The notes under the pieces are model-generated. The model searched no databases and was not told where the DNA came from. It saw nothing but the letters and a program-made list of their open reading frames with translations. This document shows, piece after piece, positions 34,096 to 43,275 of a stretch of 46,432 nucleotides of DNA (its first letter is position 1; the number at the start of each line of letters is the position of its first letter). The stretch comes from Tangfeifania diversioriginum. Lineage in GTDB: Bacteria; Bacteroidota; Bacteroidia; Bacteroidales; Prolixibacteraceae. The stretch spans positions 1 to 46,432 of the forward strand of contig NZ_FQZE01000032.1 of the NCBI RefSeq assembly GCF_900141875.1, given 5' to 3'. A program made the translations under genes and the position numbers.

Positions 34096-34971
34096 ATGCT
34101 GAAACTGGGTTTAATAGGAGACATCAAACAACTGGAGCCTTACGCGAAAAAACTAGAAAAACAGAAGGACATCCACATTGCCGGCAAATCGTCGGCAGGA
34201 ACAAATACCGACATCGGAAATTTTCACTTTTCCATCCCGGAGTTTAATCGGATAGAATTAATCGAGCGCGCTGATGCCTTGCTAATCAACCGGTTTTCGC
34301 TGCTTCCGTTTGATTTACTAAGCACCATTGTAAAAAAAAGGAAACACATTTTTGCGGCAGAGTACCCTGGATTACCTGTTGAAAAATGCCGGCAAATTGC
34401 CAACCTTGCCACGGAAGCCCAAACAGTAATACAAATTATTAACCCGTTTTATTACCTGCCAGCAGTACAATGGTTAAACCACAATCTGAAGAAACCTGCT
34501 TTTATTGATATTTCCTATTTTAATAACGAACCTGAAATTTCCCAACCACTGATCGCCCTTCTTCTAATGCTTAAAGACATTACAGGCACATTGCCAAAAA
34601 AAATCGGGGCTGTCTCTTTTCATTCAGCCGAAAATAAAACAGAATTCAAAAATGTACGGCTCGAATTTGGAGATGCATCTGCAGTGAACCTTAATTTTGG
34701 AAGTGCAAATGCTGCCAGTGAATTTAAACTTAAGGCATGGACTGCCGGACAGGTTGTTTCTTTTGATTTTAAAACCCGTCATTACGCCTGTAATAATTCC
34801 AGTATTGATACAAGCCCTTTTAAAAACATCAGCGAAACAGGAAATTTTTCTCAGGGAATTAGCAACACAAGCCGGAACCTGACCGGCATCGAAGACTACT
34901 TGTCAGTATTACAGGCTGTTGAAAAAATCAACCTGAAATTAGACCAGTTTTCAATTTCTCAAACCCGCTAA
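34096..34971 (+). CDS. Gfo/Idh/MocA-like protein with degenerate nucleotide motif
   Basis: A 291-residue cytoplasmic protein with an N-terminal Rossmann-like pattern: LKLGLIGDIKQL, then ADALLINRF and KHIFAAEYPGLPVEKCRQI, the last reminiscent of the KPxA region of Gfo/Idh/MocA oxidoreductases. The canonical GxGxxG is reduced to GLIGD and the catalytic Lys of the EKP motif is replaced (AAEYPG). It may therefore bind a dinucleotide poorly or not at all. It precedes a polyprenyl glycosylphosphotransferase gene by 95 bp, so a role in envelope polysaccharide assembly is possible. The family assignment is tentative. Confidence 0.6.
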   Translation: MLKLGLIGDIKQLEPYAKKLEKQKDIHIAGKSSAGTNTDIGNFHFSIPEFNRIELIERADALLINRFSLLPFDLLSTIVKKRKHIFAAEYPGLPVEKCRQIANLATEAQTVIQIINPFYYLPAVQWLNHNLKKPAFIDISYFNNEPEISQPLIALLLMLKDITGTLPKKIGAVSFHSAENKTEFKNVRLEFGDASAVNLNFGSANAASEFKLKAWTAGQVVSFDFKTRHYACNNSSIDTSPFKNISETGNFSQGISNTSRNLTGIEDYLSVLQAVEKINLKLDQFSISQTR

Positions 34972-34976
34972 AAAGT

Positions 34977-34984
34977 TACTTTTG
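34977..34984 (+). promoter_or_regulatory. Possible -7 element for the glycosylphosphotransferase gene
   Basis: TACTTTTG matches TAnnTTTG just after the stop codon of the previous gene, 82 bp before the start at 35067. The leader contains a small hairpin, GTTGC-AAATA-GCAAC (about 35024-35038). No clear -33 box was found. Confidence 0.3.
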
Positions 34985-35066
34985 CCGCAATATTTTTCAG
35001 GCTGGGGCGTTACATGTACGAAGTTGCAAATAGCAACGAATCCAGACTGAACTTAACCGGCTTGTA

Positions 35067-36482
35067 ATGAACAGAAAGTGGCAGGTTGCCAAATATTTGA
35101 TTTTTGATTTTTTTGCTGCAGCAATAAGTTGGACTGCCTTCTTTATTTACCGAAAAGCAGTTATCGAACCTCAACTTTTAGGTATCGATGTTCCCATTGA
35201 ATTTACCCACCGTTATTACATGGGGCTGGCAGTAATTCCTGTACTTTGGCTGCTTTTTTATTACATAACCGGATTTTACGATAACATTTACAGGCGATCG
35301 CGGCTGCTGGAACTCGGACAAACTTTTTTCACCTCATTAACCGGGGTGATTGTCATCTTTTTTGCTCTTATACTTGACGACTTTATTGGTTCCTATAAGA
35401 ATTATTACAACCTTTTTTTCACCCTTTTCGGACTTCATTTTTCCCTCACCTATTTTTTCAGGCTGATTTTAACAACCCAAACCATCCACCGGATTCATAA
35501 ACGAAAAATCGGATTCAATACCCTTTTAATTGGCAGCAACGAGAAAGCAGAAAAAGTGTACAAAGAGATGTCGAGCCAAAAACGCCCGGCCGGGAATCTT
35601 TTTACAGGTTTTGTGGGAGTTAAAAACAACGACGACAGGATACTCGGAAAATACCTGCCTCAATTGGGAAAAATTAATCAGCTAAATGAAATAATTGAAA
35701 GGCACAATATTGAAGAGGTAATTATTGCCACCGAAACCCGTGAACACGAAAAATTAAATGGAATTTTAACCGTACTTGAAAACCGGCAGGTAACCATCTG
35801 GGGGATCCCCGATTTGTACGATTTTCTTTCGGGCACTGTAAAATCAAACGCAATTTATGGTAGTCCGCTCATAAAAATATCAAATGGGCTGATGCCTGCC
35901 TGGCAGGAAAAAACCAAACGTTTGCTGGATATTGTGCTGTCAATGATTGCAATCGTTGTTTTTTTGCCTGTCTTCCTGGCTCTTGCAACCATTATAAAAA
36001 CAACTTCAAATGGGCCGGTAATCTACAAGCAGGAAAGAGTCGGGAGGTTTGGCAAGCCTTTTAAAATCCTCAAGCTTCGCAGTATGGTTCATGGGGCAGA
36101 AAACGGCAGGCCGGCGCTTTCGAGCGAAAATGACGAACGCATTACAAAAATTGGCAGGTTTTTGCGCAAAACACATCTCGATGAAATCCCGCAGTTTTTC
36201 AATGTGATAAAAGGCGACATGTCGCTGGTTGGGCCCCGTCCTGAAAGAAAGTTCTATATTGAACAAATTGTAAAACAGGCACCACATTACACTCACCTGC
36301 ATAAACTCAGGCCGGGTATTACTTCGTGGGGCCAGGTAAAATACGGCTACGCTTCCAACGTGGAAGAAATGCTCGAACGACTGCCTTACGATATGCTGTA
36401 CCTGAAAAACATTTCGCTTTACATCGACTTTAAAATACTCATTTACACACTTATGGTAGCTTTTAAAGCGAACGGGAAGTAA
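35067..36482 (+). CDS. Undecaprenyl-phosphate glycosylphosphotransferase (exopolysaccharide initiation)
   Basis: A 471-residue membrane enzyme of the WcaJ/CpsE/WbaP type that transfers a sugar-1-phosphate to undecaprenyl phosphate, the first step of a capsule or exopolysaccharide unit. Four N-terminal membrane helices (about 8-145) and a CoA-binding-like domain (about 146-265) precede the bacterial sugar transferase domain. The latter begins KRLLDIVLSMIAIVVFLPVF and contains YKQERVGRFGKPFKILKLRSM, HLDEIPQFFNVIKGDMSLVGPRP and LRPGITSWGQVKYGY. It is apparently solitary here, without a flippase or polymerase. It converges on the structured RNA and thpR. Confidence 0.93.
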   Translation: MNRKWQVAKYLIFDFFAAAISWTAFFIYRKAVIEPQLLGIDVPIEFTHRYYMGLAVIPVLWLLFYYITGFYDNIYRRSRLLELGQTFFTSLTGVIVIFFALILDDFIGSYKNYYNLFFTLFGLHFSLTYFFRLILTTQTIHRIHKRKIGFNTLLIGSNEKAEKVYKEMSSQKRPAGNLFTGFVGVKNNDDRILGKYLPQLGKINQLNEIIERHNIEEVIIATETREHEKLNGILTVLENRQVTIWGIPDLYDFLSGTVKSNAIYGSPLIKISNGLMPAWQEKTKRLLDIVLSMIAIVVFLPVFLALATIIKTTSNGPVIYKQERVGRFGKPFKILKLRSMVHGAENGRPALSSENDERITKIGRFLRKTHLDEIPQFFNVIKGDMSLVGPRPERKFYIEQIVKQAPHYTHLHKLRPGITSWGQVKYGYASNVEEMLERLPYDMLYLKNISLYIDFKILIYTLMVAFKANGK

Positions 36483-36563
36483 AATGTTTCACGAATACGG
36501 AAATGCATGAATCTCACAGTTTTTTGGGGTCGTTTATCCGGATGTACTGCAATTAACGAAAAT

Positions 36564-36697
36564 AAAAAAGGAGAGCCGCCACAAGGAGGCAGGCACTCCC
36601 GTAAACGGGATTACGGGTTTCTGATGTTTTCCCAGCCTTGATGCCCCAGATTAACAGCCTCTATTCTGGTACTCAGGCCAGTGGTCGAACTCTCCGG
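36564..36697 (-). ncRNA. Candidate structured small RNA, 6S-like
   Basis: On the minus strand a roughly 130-base segment is closed by GGAGAG (36695-36690) with CTCTCC (36575-36570) and followed by six Ts (36569-36564), like a terminated transcript. Inside, CCAC/GTGG, GAGGC/GCCTC and GGCA/TGCC can stack into a long rod with internal loops, capped by a 7-bp hairpin CCCGTAA/TTACGGG. A -7-like TAACTTTA (36710-36703) sits just before the 5' end, with a TTG 23 bp further up, spacing acceptable for Bacteroidota. The rod shape, size and position suggest 6S RNA or a similar regulator. No start codon or open frame explains the segment. Confidence 0.5.
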
Positions 36698-36714
36698 TCA
36701 ATAAAGTTACAACA

Positions 36715-37290
36715 TTAAAATGAATTTAAATCAATTTTTGCAATAGATTTGTATTCGGGTCCATGTGGTTTCAAAATGCTTCGGTAAAAAACAAGTTCAT
36801 TAATATCGGCAGTTTGCATGAATGCACTCCGGTATTTTTCCACCGCCTCGTAAAAAGCTTTTTTGTTATTCAGGTATTTTATCCGGGCCAGCGTCAGGTG
36901 AGGTTTGAAAGGCCGTTTTTCAGCATAAAACCCAAGCTTTGCCAGCCGACTATCTATTTCAGCCGCCAGCTGTTGTACTATTTCCCCCTCTTTAACAGGT
37001 ACAAATAAAACACGCGGCATTCCTTGGTTCTTGAAAAACCCCAGCCCGTTGAGCCGAAAAGTGAAAGCAGAAAACATTTTAGCTGCCTGATTCAGTTCCT
37101 CGCCAATTTCATCCACCTGCGACGGGAGTGTATCGCCCAAAAATTTCAGAGTCAGGTGCAAGTTGTTTGGGGCAACCCATTTCACATGTTCGCCGGCAAG
37201 TTTTTGCTTCAAATCTTTCATTGTTTCCTGCAAAACAGGTGAAGGCTCCACTTTTACGGCTACAAATGTTCGCAAAAAATCCGTCATCAT
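36715..37290 (-). CDS. thpR: RNA 2',3'-cyclic phosphodiesterase (2H phosphoesterase)
   Basis: A 2H-family enzyme historically called 2'-5' RNA ligase. The two catalytic HxTx motifs are HLTLKFLGD and HLTLARIKYL. The open frame runs back to 37320, but that start would overlap the preceding gene; Met at 37290 (MMTDFLRTFVAV) begins at the usual family N-terminus and leaves 7 bp to the DUF4294 gene, giving 191 residues. The two genes are probably cotranscribed. The putative small RNA starts about 18 bp after the stop and could be a processed end of this transcript instead. Confidence 0.9.
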   Translation of the reverse strand: MMTDFLRTFVAVKVEPSPVLQETMKDLKQKLAGEHVKWVAPNNLHLTLKFLGDTLPSQVDEIGEELNQAAKMFSAFTFRLNGLGFFKNQGMPRVLFVPVKEGEIVQQLAAEIDSRLAKLGFYAEKRPFKPHLTLARIKYLNNKKAFYEAVEKYRSAFMQTADINELVFYRSILKPHGPEYKSIAKIDLNSF

Positions 37291-37297
37291 ATTAAAT

Positions 37298-37897
37298 TTA
37301 AAGATACCCCACTTCAACAAGAGTTACAATCTCTTCCAAAACGCGGTCTTCGCCCTCCGGGTCGTACTCCGATTTTAAATCGCTGCCAAACAGCCGCGCA
37401 ATTCCCTGCCAGAAAAAAGCACTGAACCCGCCCCTGAATTCTTTGATAAGCGTATATGAAGTGCGATCAGCTTCACGGTCAATTAGTTTGAGCAAAATCC
37501 TGCCTTCAGAAATACTCATGCGTTTCATTTCGTCTTTGTACTGATCGAGCAGCTGCTGTTCCAGGTCTTTCATTAATTTCTTCTTTTCCCTTTCACTTTC
37601 CAGTTCCATGTAAACAGGTTCATATTGCTGAAGCATATCGCCGGCAAGTTTTGCATACGGAAGCACCTTTTTAACTTTACTAACCAGCCTGTTGTATCGT
37701 CGCCTATCCCTCCGGTTTTCAAACTCACGCTCAGGCATTACCCAGATTTCCTGTATATTTTTATGAATAATTGTATCACCGTCTTTTATCATTCCCATCA
37801 TAATATCAGAAGTATCTTTGACCTGTGCCTGCACAACAAGCCCGAAAAACAGTGAAACCACAATTAAGAAACCTTTATATTTAAAAATATTCTTCAT
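37298..37897 (-). CDS. DUF4294 exported protein
   Basis: A 199-residue protein with a signal peptide (1-24, ending VVQAQ) and the DUF4294 domain: HKNIQEIWVMPEREFENRRDRRRYNRLVSKVKKVLPYAKLA, then a charged helix-rich stretch (ESEREKKKLMKDLEQQLLDQYKDEMKRMS) and FRGGFSAFFWQGIARLFGSDLK. It is conserved in Bacteroidota without an assigned function. Basic and acidic helices suggest coiled-coil or protein contacts in the periplasm. It is divergent from arcA and upstream of thpR. Confidence 0.85.
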   Translation of the reverse strand: MKNIFKYKGFLIVVSLFFGLVVQAQVKDTSDIMMGMIKDGDTIIHKNIQEIWVMPEREFENRRDRRRYNRLVSKVKKVLPYAKLAGDMLQQYEPVYMELESEREKKKLMKDLEQQLLDQYKDEMKRMSISEGRILLKLIDREADRTSYTLIKEFRGGFSAFFWQGIARLFGSDLKSEYDPEGEDRVLEEIVTLVEVGYL

Positions 37898-37949
37898 TTT
37901 TAATCTTAACGAAGATATCGGTTTTCAATTATTACACGTGCAAAGTTTA

Positions 37950-37957
37950 TATCTTTG
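37950..37957 (+). promoter_or_regulatory. Probable -7 element for arcA
   Basis: TATCTTTG matches TAnnTTTG exactly, 29 bp before the arcA start codon, which would give a leader of about 20-25 bases. A -33 TTG is not evident. Confidence 0.4.
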
Positions 37958-37986
37958 AACCGTTTTTACAACTATAAAATTACAGA

Positions 37987-39246
37987 ATGCAAACGAATAT
38001 AAATTCAGAAATTGGCAAGCTGGAAGGAGTTATTATTCACCCGCCGGGCTCTGAAGTGGAAAACATGACACCGGAAAATGCCGAACGGGCACTTTACAGC
38101 GACATCCTGAACCTTTCCATTGCCTCGCAGGAATATGCGCAGCTCGCACAGGTTCTGGAAAAAATTTCAAAAGTCTTCACCATAAAAGAACTGCTGGCAG
38201 ATATTCTTGATAACAACGCAGCAAAGGATGAGCTGCTCCAAAGAATTTGCAACCATGAATGCGTTACCGGAATGGATGAAAAACTTGCCCGGAACAGCTC
38301 AGAAACACTTGCCAATCTGTTAATTGAAGGTGTTTTGCTTGAGCGAAATAATTTAACCAATTACCTGAGCAACGAAAAATTCCTGATGCGCCCGCTGCAC
38401 AATCTTTTTTTCACCCGCGACTCGGCCATGGGGATGAACGGAAACATGCTCATCGGCCGCATGGCCAACCCTGTTCGCGAGCGCGAAGCCATGATTTCGG
38501 AGGCCATTTTTAATTACCACCCACTTTTTGAAACCACCACACTCAATCCGCTAAAACCACAAAACGGAATTCCTTTCGACAACAAAGCCACACTTGAAGG
38601 TGGCGACTTTCAGGTTATCCGCGACGACATATATGTAATTGGAACAGGTATGCGCACCACTACACAGGGAATTGATTTTGTGATTGAAAATATCAAACAG
38701 CACAAAAATGGGATCCACCATCTGATTGTTCAGGAGCTTCCCTCCCAACCCGAATCATTCATTCACCTCGACATGGTTTTCACCAACCTGAACACCGACG
38801 AATGCATGGTTTACGAACCAGTGGTTTACGGGTTGAGCCGCTACAAAACCATTTATATTCGAATTGACAACGGGAAGGTTAAAATCAGTGAAAAGCCCAA
38901 TATTCCCGAAGCGCTGAAACAACTGGGAATTGATTTAAAACCCATTACCTGCGGGGGCAAAAAAGATCCCTGGACGCAGGAACGCGAGCAATGGCACAGC
39001 GGCGCCAATTTTCTGGCATTTGCCCCTGGCAAAATTATCGGGTACGAACGAAATGTAAACACGCTGGAAGAACTGAACAACAACGGTTACGAAATTATTA
39101 AGGCTGTTGATTTTATTGATGGAAAAGTAAATGTGGATGATTACAACAAATGCGTGGTTTCCATTGCCGGTTCTGAGCTGGCGCGTGGTGGTGGCGGGGC
39201 CCGCTGTATGACTATGCCGTTTAAACGTGCTGCGGTAAACTGGTAG
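37987..39246 (+). CDS. arcA: Arginine deiminase
   Basis: Hydrolyses arginine to citrulline and ammonia. Family marks are INSEIGKLEGVIIHPPG at the N-terminus, MRPLHNLFFTRDSAMGMNG, LEGGDFQVI, the His in FIHLDMVFTNL, and the catalytic Cys407 in RGGGGARCMTMPFKR. The length of 419 matches bacterial ArcA better than the shorter Bacteroidota citrulline-forming CtlX type. No arcB or arcC is in the window, so the energy-yielding pathway is not demonstrated; acid tolerance or nitrogen supply are alternatives. It is divergent from the DUF4294 gene. Confidence 0.92.
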   Translation: MQTNINSEIGKLEGVIIHPPGSEVENMTPENAERALYSDILNLSIASQEYAQLAQVLEKISKVFTIKELLADILDNNAAKDELLQRICNHECVTGMDEKLARNSSETLANLLIEGVLLERNNLTNYLSNEKFLMRPLHNLFFTRDSAMGMNGNMLIGRMANPVREREAMISEAIFNYHPLFETTTLNPLKPQNGIPFDNKATLEGGDFQVIRDDIYVIGTGMRTTTQGIDFVIENIKQHKNGIHHLIVQELPSQPESFIHLDMVFTNLNTDECMVYEPVVYGLSRYKTIYIRIDNGKVKISEKPNIPEALKQLGIDLKPITCGGKKDPWTQEREQWHSGANFLAFAPGKIIGYERNVNTLEELNNNGYEIIKAVDFIDGKVNVDDYNKCVVSIAGSELARGGGGARCMTMPFKRAAVNW

Positions 39247-39301
39247 GAAAGTATGGTTTTTAACTGCTAAGTTTAAAATTAAAAAAACAAGCCAGATAAA
39301 A

Positions 39302-39853
39302 ATGCGAAAACTCAAAATAAACGAACTCAACCGGCTTTCAGCCGACGAATTCAAGCAAACCCAAAAAACGCCGCTGGTAGTTGTGCTCGACAATGTTCGC
39401 AGTTGCAACAACATCGGTTCGGTGTTTCGCACGTCCGACGCCCTTTTGGTTGAAAAAATCTACCTCTGCGGAATTACCGCAACCCCGCCCAACAAAGAAA
39501 TTCATAAAACGGCACTCGATGCCGAAAAAACGGTGGAATGGGAATATTTTGAAAAAACCGAAGATGCCCTAAAAAAACTGCACGAAAACGGCTATAAAAT
39601 TTATGCAGTAGAACAGGTTGAAAACAGTATTTCGCTACCCGATTTCGAGCCGGCACCGAATGAAAAAGTGGCACTGGTATTTGGCAACGAAGTTAAAGGA
39701 GTCCAGCAAAAAGTGGTGAATTTATGCAACGGAGCCATTGAAATTCCGCAGCATGGAACCAAACACTCTTTCAATATTTCAGTAAGCGCCGGAATTGTTT
39801 TGTGGGATATTTTTCAAAAAATGTGTAAATTTATTCCTGAATTGAAAAACTGA
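39302..39853 (+). CDS. TrmH/SpoU-family RNA 2'-O-methyltransferase
   Basis: A 183-residue SPOUT-fold methyltransferase. Motif 1 is VVVLDNVRSCNNIGSVFRTSDALLVEKIYLCG, motif 2 is KVALVFGNEVKGV, and motif 3 is AIEIPQHGTKHSFNISVSAGIVLWDIF with the trefoil-knot SAM site. It modifies a ribose in tRNA or rRNA; the exact target is not readable. It starts 55 bp after arcA and ends 5 bp before the DUF2851 gene, so the latter pair is probably cotranscribed. Confidence 0.92.
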   Translation: MRKLKINELNRLSADEFKQTQKTPLVVVLDNVRSCNNIGSVFRTSDALLVEKIYLCGITATPPNKEIHKTALDAEKTVEWEYFEKTEDALKKLHENGYKIYAVEQVENSISLPDFEPAPNEKVALVFGNEVKGVQQKVVNLCNGAIEIPQHGTKHSFNISVSAGIVLWDIFQKMCKFIPELKN

Positions 39854-39858
39854 ATAGC

Positions 39859-41154
39859 ATGATTTCCCCGAAAACTGTTCCGGAAGAATTCATTCATTTC
39901 ATTTGGGAAAACCGGCTTTTTCATAACAAATCGTTGAAAACCCAGTCGGGTGAAAAAGTTGAAATTATACAAACCGGCCGCCGAAACACCAATGCCGGCC
40001 CCGATTTTTTCAATGCCCAGGTAAAAATTGATGACACACTTTGGGCTGGAAATATTGAAATCCATAAAAAAGCCTCCGACTGGGAAAAACACAACCACTC
40101 CAGCAACAAAGCCTACGAGAATGTAATTTTACATGTGGTTGAAGAAGCCGACAAATCTACATTCCGGATGAACGGCACCCAGATTCCAACCCTCGTAATT
40201 ACCTGGCCCGAACAATTCACCCGAAATTACCGGAAACTGCTCGACTCCAAATCGTGGATTGCCTGCCAGGAGCAATTTCACCAGGTGGATCCGGTTTTGC
40301 TGAGGCTCGGATTCAACCGGCTGATGATTGAGCGGCTGGAAAATAAAACCGGCGAAATTGAAAAACGCCTTATTGAAAACAAAAACAACTGGAACGAAAC
40401 TTTTTACCAGATGCTGGCCCGCATGTTCGGGTTTAAAGTGAATGCCGTTCCGTTTGAATTGCTGGCAAAAGCAGTGCCGATGCAAATTCTGGCTAAACAC
40501 AAAAGCAATCTTTTTCAACTGGAGGCGTTGCTTTTCGGCACATCCGGTCTGCTGCACGAAGAACTCATTGGCGATGAATATTTCATAAAACTGCGTGATG
40601 AATATTCATTTCTCTACAAAAAATACAACCTGAAAACCGTTGAGCCGCACCTCTGGAAATTCATGCGATTGCGGCCGGTAAACTTCCCCACTATCCGGAT
40701 TGCACAGCTTGCGCACCTGATACAAAAATCGCAGGGACTTTTTTCAAAAATTATTGAAACGGATAATCTGCCCGGGCTGAAAAATTTATTTGAAGTAAAA
40801 GCATCAGATTACTGGGATTCGCACTACCGGTTCAACAAAAACACCACTCGCAGCCAGCCTAAGGAACTGGGCGAAACGTCAATAAACACGCTAATAATAA
40901 ATGTTGTTGCGCCTTTTCTGTTTGTTTATGGCGAAAAACAAAACCAGGAACACCTTAAAAACCGGGCGCTCGATTTCCTTGAACAATTGCCTGCCGAAAA
41001 AAATTCCATCGTAAAAAATTGGGAAGTACTGGGTATTCAGCCACGCTCGGCCTTTGAAACACAGGCTTTAATAGAATTAAAAACCCATTATTGTGAACCA
41101 AAAAAATGTTTGAACTGCCAAATTGGGAACAAGCTGGTAAAAACCACTCCCTGA
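39859..41154 (+). CDS. DUF2851 family protein
   Basis: A 431-residue cytoplasmic protein of the DUF2851 family, conserved in Bacteroidota. Recognised stretches are EEFIHFIWENRLF near the start, GRRNTNAGPDFFNAQVKIDDTLWAGNIEIHKKASDW, VILHVVEEAD, and the C-terminal LKTHYCEPKKCLNCQIGNKLV. The early block with conserved Asp, Glu, Ile-His and Lys resembles a PD-(D/E)xK-like nuclease core, and the end carries a CxxC-rich tail with four Cys in EPKKCLNC and nearby. No function is established. It ends 5 bp from the convergent antiporter gene. Confidence 0.85.
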   Translation: MISPKTVPEEFIHFIWENRLFHNKSLKTQSGEKVEIIQTGRRNTNAGPDFFNAQVKIDDTLWAGNIEIHKKASDWEKHNHSSNKAYENVILHVVEEADKSTFRMNGTQIPTLVITWPEQFTRNYRKLLDSKSWIACQEQFHQVDPVLLRLGFNRLMIERLENKTGEIEKRLIENKNNWNETFYQMLARMFGFKVNAVPFELLAKAVPMQILAKHKSNLFQLEALLFGTSGLLHEELIGDEYFIKLRDEYSFLYKKYNLKTVEPHLWKFMRLRPVNFPTIRIAQLAHLIQKSQGLFSKIIETDNLPGLKNLFEVKASDYWDSHYRFNKNTTRSQPKELGETSINTLIINVVAPFLFVYGEKQNQEHLKNRALDFLEQLPAEKNSIVKNWEVLGIQPRSAFETQALIELKTHYCEPKKCLNCQIGNKLVKTTP

Positions 41155-41159
41155 AAAAA

Positions 41160-43133
41160 TCAGGATGAAAACAGTTCGCCAGCCAGGTTTGCCTGCTCGG
41201 GGTTTCCCATCACATAAATAACATCATCTTTCAAAAACCTGGTTTTCAGTGTGGGGTGTTCAATAACTTCTGCTCCTCTCTTAACAGCCAGCAAAGTTAC
41301 TCCTGTTTTCCTTCTCAAATCACTTTCGCCCAATGTTTTCCCTTCGGCAACAGAACCCTCTTCTACTTTTATTGCTGAAATATTTACATTGGGAAGTTCG
41401 TCGAGAATGGAAGTCCGCTTCACCATATCTTTTTCGCTGAATGCCCCCAGGTTCATATTTCGAATATGGGCCAGCATCCGGTTTATCTCTTTCTGAGGGT
41501 AAAGTTTCTTCATCAACACGCGGTTGAAAAAGTCGATGGCAATCTCAAATTTTTCAGGAAAAACCTGGTCGGCGCCAAGCTCGTAAAGCTGTTGTACATT
41601 TTCGATGTGACTGGCACGGACAATAACAAAAGCATTACTGTTCAGCTTTTTTACTTTTTCAATAATGGCCATCGAAGGAATAATATCCCCAATAGAAATT
41701 ACCACCTCTTCGGCCTTGTCAACATGCGCTTTCAGTAAAATAGGTTCATTCACCGCATCGCCGTAAACCACATTGTCGCCGGCATTCATTTTCTCTTTTG
41801 CCACAGTGGGGTCGAAAACCACCGAAACATGTTTAATATTGTAATGTTTTGCCATTATGGAAAGTTTCAGCGCACTGGGGTCTTTGCCGATTATTACCAA
41901 ATGGTTTTTAAAATCGGGAATATAAACTTCTTTTAGCGGAAACAACCCGTTGACCAGAAATCCGGGGAGTGGCAGCTTTAAAAACATATTGGCTACCGGC
42001 AGCGAAACGCCCATTAAAAAAGGTGTTATCGCCATTGTTATCACAGTAACCGCCAGAAACAACTGGTAAGAAAATTCTGAAAGAATATTGTAGCTAAACC
42101 CCACCTTGGCCAGAATAAAAGAGAATTCACCCACCTGACTGAGTGCGAGCCCAATAAGAACAATCCCCCGAAAAGTGTGCCCCAGCACAAACCCCGTAAT
42201 TGATGCAATTATTGATTTCAGGAAGATAACAAGCAAAACACTTCCGGCTACCAGTAGAATATTGTCGGTTACAAACGACAGGTTGAGCAGCATGCCAATG
42301 GAAACAAAAAAGAAACTTGTAAACGTATCTTTAAACGGTAACAGGTTTCCAAAAGCATTGTGACTGTATTCCGATTCTGAAATCATTAATCCTGCCAAAA
42401 AGGCACCAAATGCAAGTGACATACCCAGCCGGTAAGTTAACAAAGCAATGGCAAAACAGATGAGAAAAATGCTCATCATGAACAGCTCCTGGTTTTTGGC
42501 AAGGGCAATAAAATGAAGAATTTTGGGTAATAACCAGCGGTTACCCACATAAACCAACAAAATTATTCCGGTAGTTTTTATCAGCAACAACCCAAGTTCG
42601 TTGCCAATATCCACCGTTGGATCGCCCATCAGGTTGGTAAAAAGCAAAAGGGGCACCAGTAGTAGATCCTGGAAAATTAAAATTCCCAAAACTGTTCGCC
42701 CGTAATTAGATGTGAGCTCTGAGCGTTCCTGCAATAATTTGAGAACCAGCGCCGAACTGCTCAGTGCAACCAAAAAACCGATAAAAAGGCTGCTTTTCCA
42801 TTCAATATCCAAAAATGACGACAATGAATAAAACACCAGCGCTGTTAGTGTGACCTGCATCAATCCGCCAAAAAATACAATCTTTCGGATACGCAAAAGG
42901 TGCTTCAGCGAAAACTCCAGCCCTATGGTAAACAACAGAAAAACAACACCAATTTCAGCGAGAATTTCAATATTGTGCTGTTCATGAACAAGTGCCAAAA
43001 GATGAGGCCCCGCAATAATTCCGGTAAGCAAGTATCCTACAACGGTGGGAATTTTTAACCGTGTAAACAAGAGGTTTACAAAAGTTGAAAGGGCAAAAAT
43101 GATAACAATATCCCGTAAAATTGTAAGCTCCAT
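41160..43133 (-). CDS. CPA2-family cation:proton antiporter with RCK (TrkA-N and TrkA-C) domains
   Basis: A KefB/YbaL-like inner-membrane exchanger of about 657 residues from Met at 43133 (MELTILRDIV); the frame extends 12 codons upstream. Eleven to thirteen membrane helices (about 5-385) include IPTVVGYLLTGIIAGPHLLAL and LSQVGEFSFILAKVGF, typical of CPA2. A Rossmann RCK/TrkA-N domain follows (about 405-530, HLVIIGKDPSALKLSIMAK and GDAVNEPILLKA), then a TrkA-C domain (about 565-650). It probably exchanges K+ or Na+ for protons under nucleotide control. The usual GxGxxG of the RCK domain is GKDPSA here, as in several YbaL-like proteins. Confidence 0.92.
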   Translation of the reverse strand: MELTILRDIVIIFALSTFVNLLFTRLKIPTVVGYLLTGIIAGPHLLALVHEQHNIEILAEIGVVFLLFTIGLEFSLKHLLRIRKIVFFGGLMQVTLTALVFYSLSSFLDIEWKSSLFIGFLVALSSSALVLKLLQERSELTSNYGRTVLGILIFQDLLLVPLLLFTNLMGDPTVDIGNELGLLLIKTTGIILLVYVGNRWLLPKILHFIALAKNQELFMMSIFLICFAIALLTYRLGMSLAFGAFLAGLMISESEYSHNAFGNLLPFKDTFTSFFFVSIGMLLNLSFVTDNILLVAGSVLLVIFLKSIIASITGFVLGHTFRGIVLIGLALSQVGEFSFILAKVGFSYNILSEFSYQLFLAVTVITMAITPFLMGVSLPVANMFLKLPLPGFLVNGLFPLKEVYIPDFKNHLVIIGKDPSALKLSIMAKHYNIKHVSVVFDPTVAKEKMNAGDNVVYGDAVNEPILLKAHVDKAEEVVISIGDIIPSMAIIEKVKKLNSNAFVIVRASHIENVQQLYELGADQVFPEKFEIAIDFFNRVLMKKLYPQKEINRMLAHIRNMNLGAFSEKDMVKRTSILDELPNVNISAIKVEEGSVAEGKTLGESDLRRKTGVTLLAVKRGAEVIEHPTLKTRFLKDDVIYVMGNPEQANLAGELFSS

Positions 43134-43200
43134 ACTTTTGATTGGTATTATCAACACAAGATAATTCATTTTAACAAAAGTTGGGCGGCTGTAATTAAAA

Positions 43201-43228
43201 AAAGGTGCCTGTTACCGGCACCTTTTTT
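43201..43228 (-). terminator. Bidirectional intrinsic terminator
   Basis: AAAGGTGCC (43201-43209) pairs with GGCACCTTT (43217-43225) around TGTTACC, with runs of Ts on both strands. It ends the NigD-like transcript and separates it from the antiporter gene. Confidence 0.85.
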
Positions 43229-43275
43229 AACCCCTGATTAAATCAGGTTAAGCATTACGGACTCACTCTTCTTAT

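Noticed and set aside
36483-36714. tmRNA, SRP RNA or tRNA in the convergent gap
   Set aside because: No TCCACCA end, no GGAAGCAG-type SRP loop, and no T-loop GTTCGA with matching acceptor stem; the rod-like RNA reading fits better.
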